The notes beneath the pieces were generated by a model that worked only from the letters and a program-made list of their open reading frames with translations, was not told where the DNA came from and did no database searches. A DNA stretch of 6,891 nt from Chromatiales bacterium. Its GTDB lineage: Bacteria > Pseudomonadota > Gammaproteobacteria > UBA6429 > Thiohalophilaceae. Made by a program: the position numbers and the translations under genes. Location: assembly GCA_024641465.1 (NCBI GenBank), contig JAHEDB010000114.1, positions 1 through 6,891 of the forward strand, given 5' to 3'. Positions 6,350-6,891 of the stretch are shown here, in pieces. Numbering within the stretch: position 1 is the first letter of the stretch; the number at the start of each line of letters is the position of its first letter.

Positions 6350-6891
6350 ATGAATCAGAACGAACAACACCCGACTCTCGAGTTGCCGTTTTATGTCAAC
6401 GGCACGCTGGACGCGGCTGAACACAAGGCAGTCGAAGCACACCTGTCCGACTGTGAAGTGTGTCAGGCCGAGGTCAGCTTTTTGCAAGCGCTCGGTCGGC
6501 AGGTAAAAGATAACAATCATGTCAACGGTCCGGGCGAACTGGGCTGGGCACGGCTGAAAAAACAAATCCACGCAGAAAAACAAACACTCAGGCATAGCCC
6601 CTCGAGGTTTTGGCAAGCCGTTGCAGCGGTGGCCCTGCTGGCGGTTGCAATTCAGGCCGGTCTGCTATATCGCTACACATCGGTAACGGATGGCTATCAC
6701 ATGCTGGGTGTGGCCGATGCGCACCTGCAAGTGGCGTTTTATCCGCAGGTCACCGAGCAGCAGATGCGTGACATACTGAACGAGGTGCAGGTGCGCATTG
6801 TTGATGGGCCGGGTGCACTGGGCATCTATCGTATCGAGCTGGTAGGTGTGCCCGCTACGCAGGCCGCGGCGCGGCGCGCGGTGGTGCGGCA
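6350..6891 (+). CDS. membrane-anchored zinc-type anti-sigma factor (C-terminus beyond window)
   Basis: The first 180 codons of a gene that runs off the window. Residues about 5-50 form a cytoplasmic zinc-binding anti-sigma (ZAS / zf-HC2) domain with His31-x3-Cys35-x2-Cys38 in HLSDCEVC, plus His25 just before; LPFYVNGTLDAAEHKAVEAHL is typical of the helix leading into it. Residues about 87-107 (FWQAVAAVALLAVAIQAGLLY) are a single transmembrane helix. The rest, from about 108, is periplasmic and contains LQVAFYPQVTEQQMRDILNEV and then LGIYRIELVG, a beta-alpha-beta pattern of a small alpha/beta domain. By family knowledge the ZAS domain binds the sigma factor encoded 39 bases upstream and releases it when the periplasmic part senses a signal. 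The periplasmic domain resembles ferredoxin-like or protease-prodomain-like folds, but this is only an impression. Confidence 0.88.
   Translation, partial: MNQNEQHPTLELPFYVNGTLDAAEHKAVEAHLSDCEVCQAEVSFLQALGRQVKDNNHVNGPGELGWARLKKQIHAEKQTLRHSPSRFWQAVAAVALLAVAIQAGLLYRYTSVTDGYHMLGVADAHLQVAFYPQVTEQQMRDILNEVQVRIVDGPGALGIYRIELVGVPATQAAARRAVVR

Overview
The window reads as a Gram-negative, probably gammaproteobacterial, chromosomal segment of moderate-to-high GC. The reasons are two Sec signal peptides with AxA cleavage sites, a protein ending like an outer-membrane beta-barrel, a possible lipoprotein, and an ECF sigma factor paired with a membrane-anchored zinc-type anti-sigma factor. The lineage is an inference from style; no rRNA or other marker gene is present. 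No tRNA, rRNA, CRISPR array, insertion sequence or integrase is visible.

Layout, all on the + strand: 3-122 may be the last 39 codons of an upstream gene; 123-222 is an A/T-richer leader without a convincing promoter; 223-2436 encodes a 737-residue exported protein made almost wholly of 14 beta-propeller units of the delta-60/DUF5122 type; 2436-4493 encodes a 685-residue exported protein with an N-terminal Ig-like domain and a long outer-membrane barrel-like region; 4534-5736 encodes a 400-residue exported protein of Ig-like and fibronectin-III-like domains; 5756-6310 encodes an ECF sigma factor; 6350 to the window edge encodes its probable anti-sigma factor (HxxxCxxC zinc motif, one membrane segment, periplasmic domain), cut off by the window end.

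The five genes are tightly packed: a 1-base stop/start overlap, then gaps of 40, 19 and 39 bases with no visible terminator. They are best read as one operon coupling a cell-surface assembly (propeller, barrel, Ig/FN3 adaptor) to a transmembrane sigma/anti-sigma switch. None of the three surface proteins can be given an established function from sequence alone, so this is a plausible uncharacterised surface/envelope-sensing system. Two poly-G tracts, one of 8 inside the propeller gene and one of 7 just before the overlap with the barrel gene, add a possible layer of slippage-based control.
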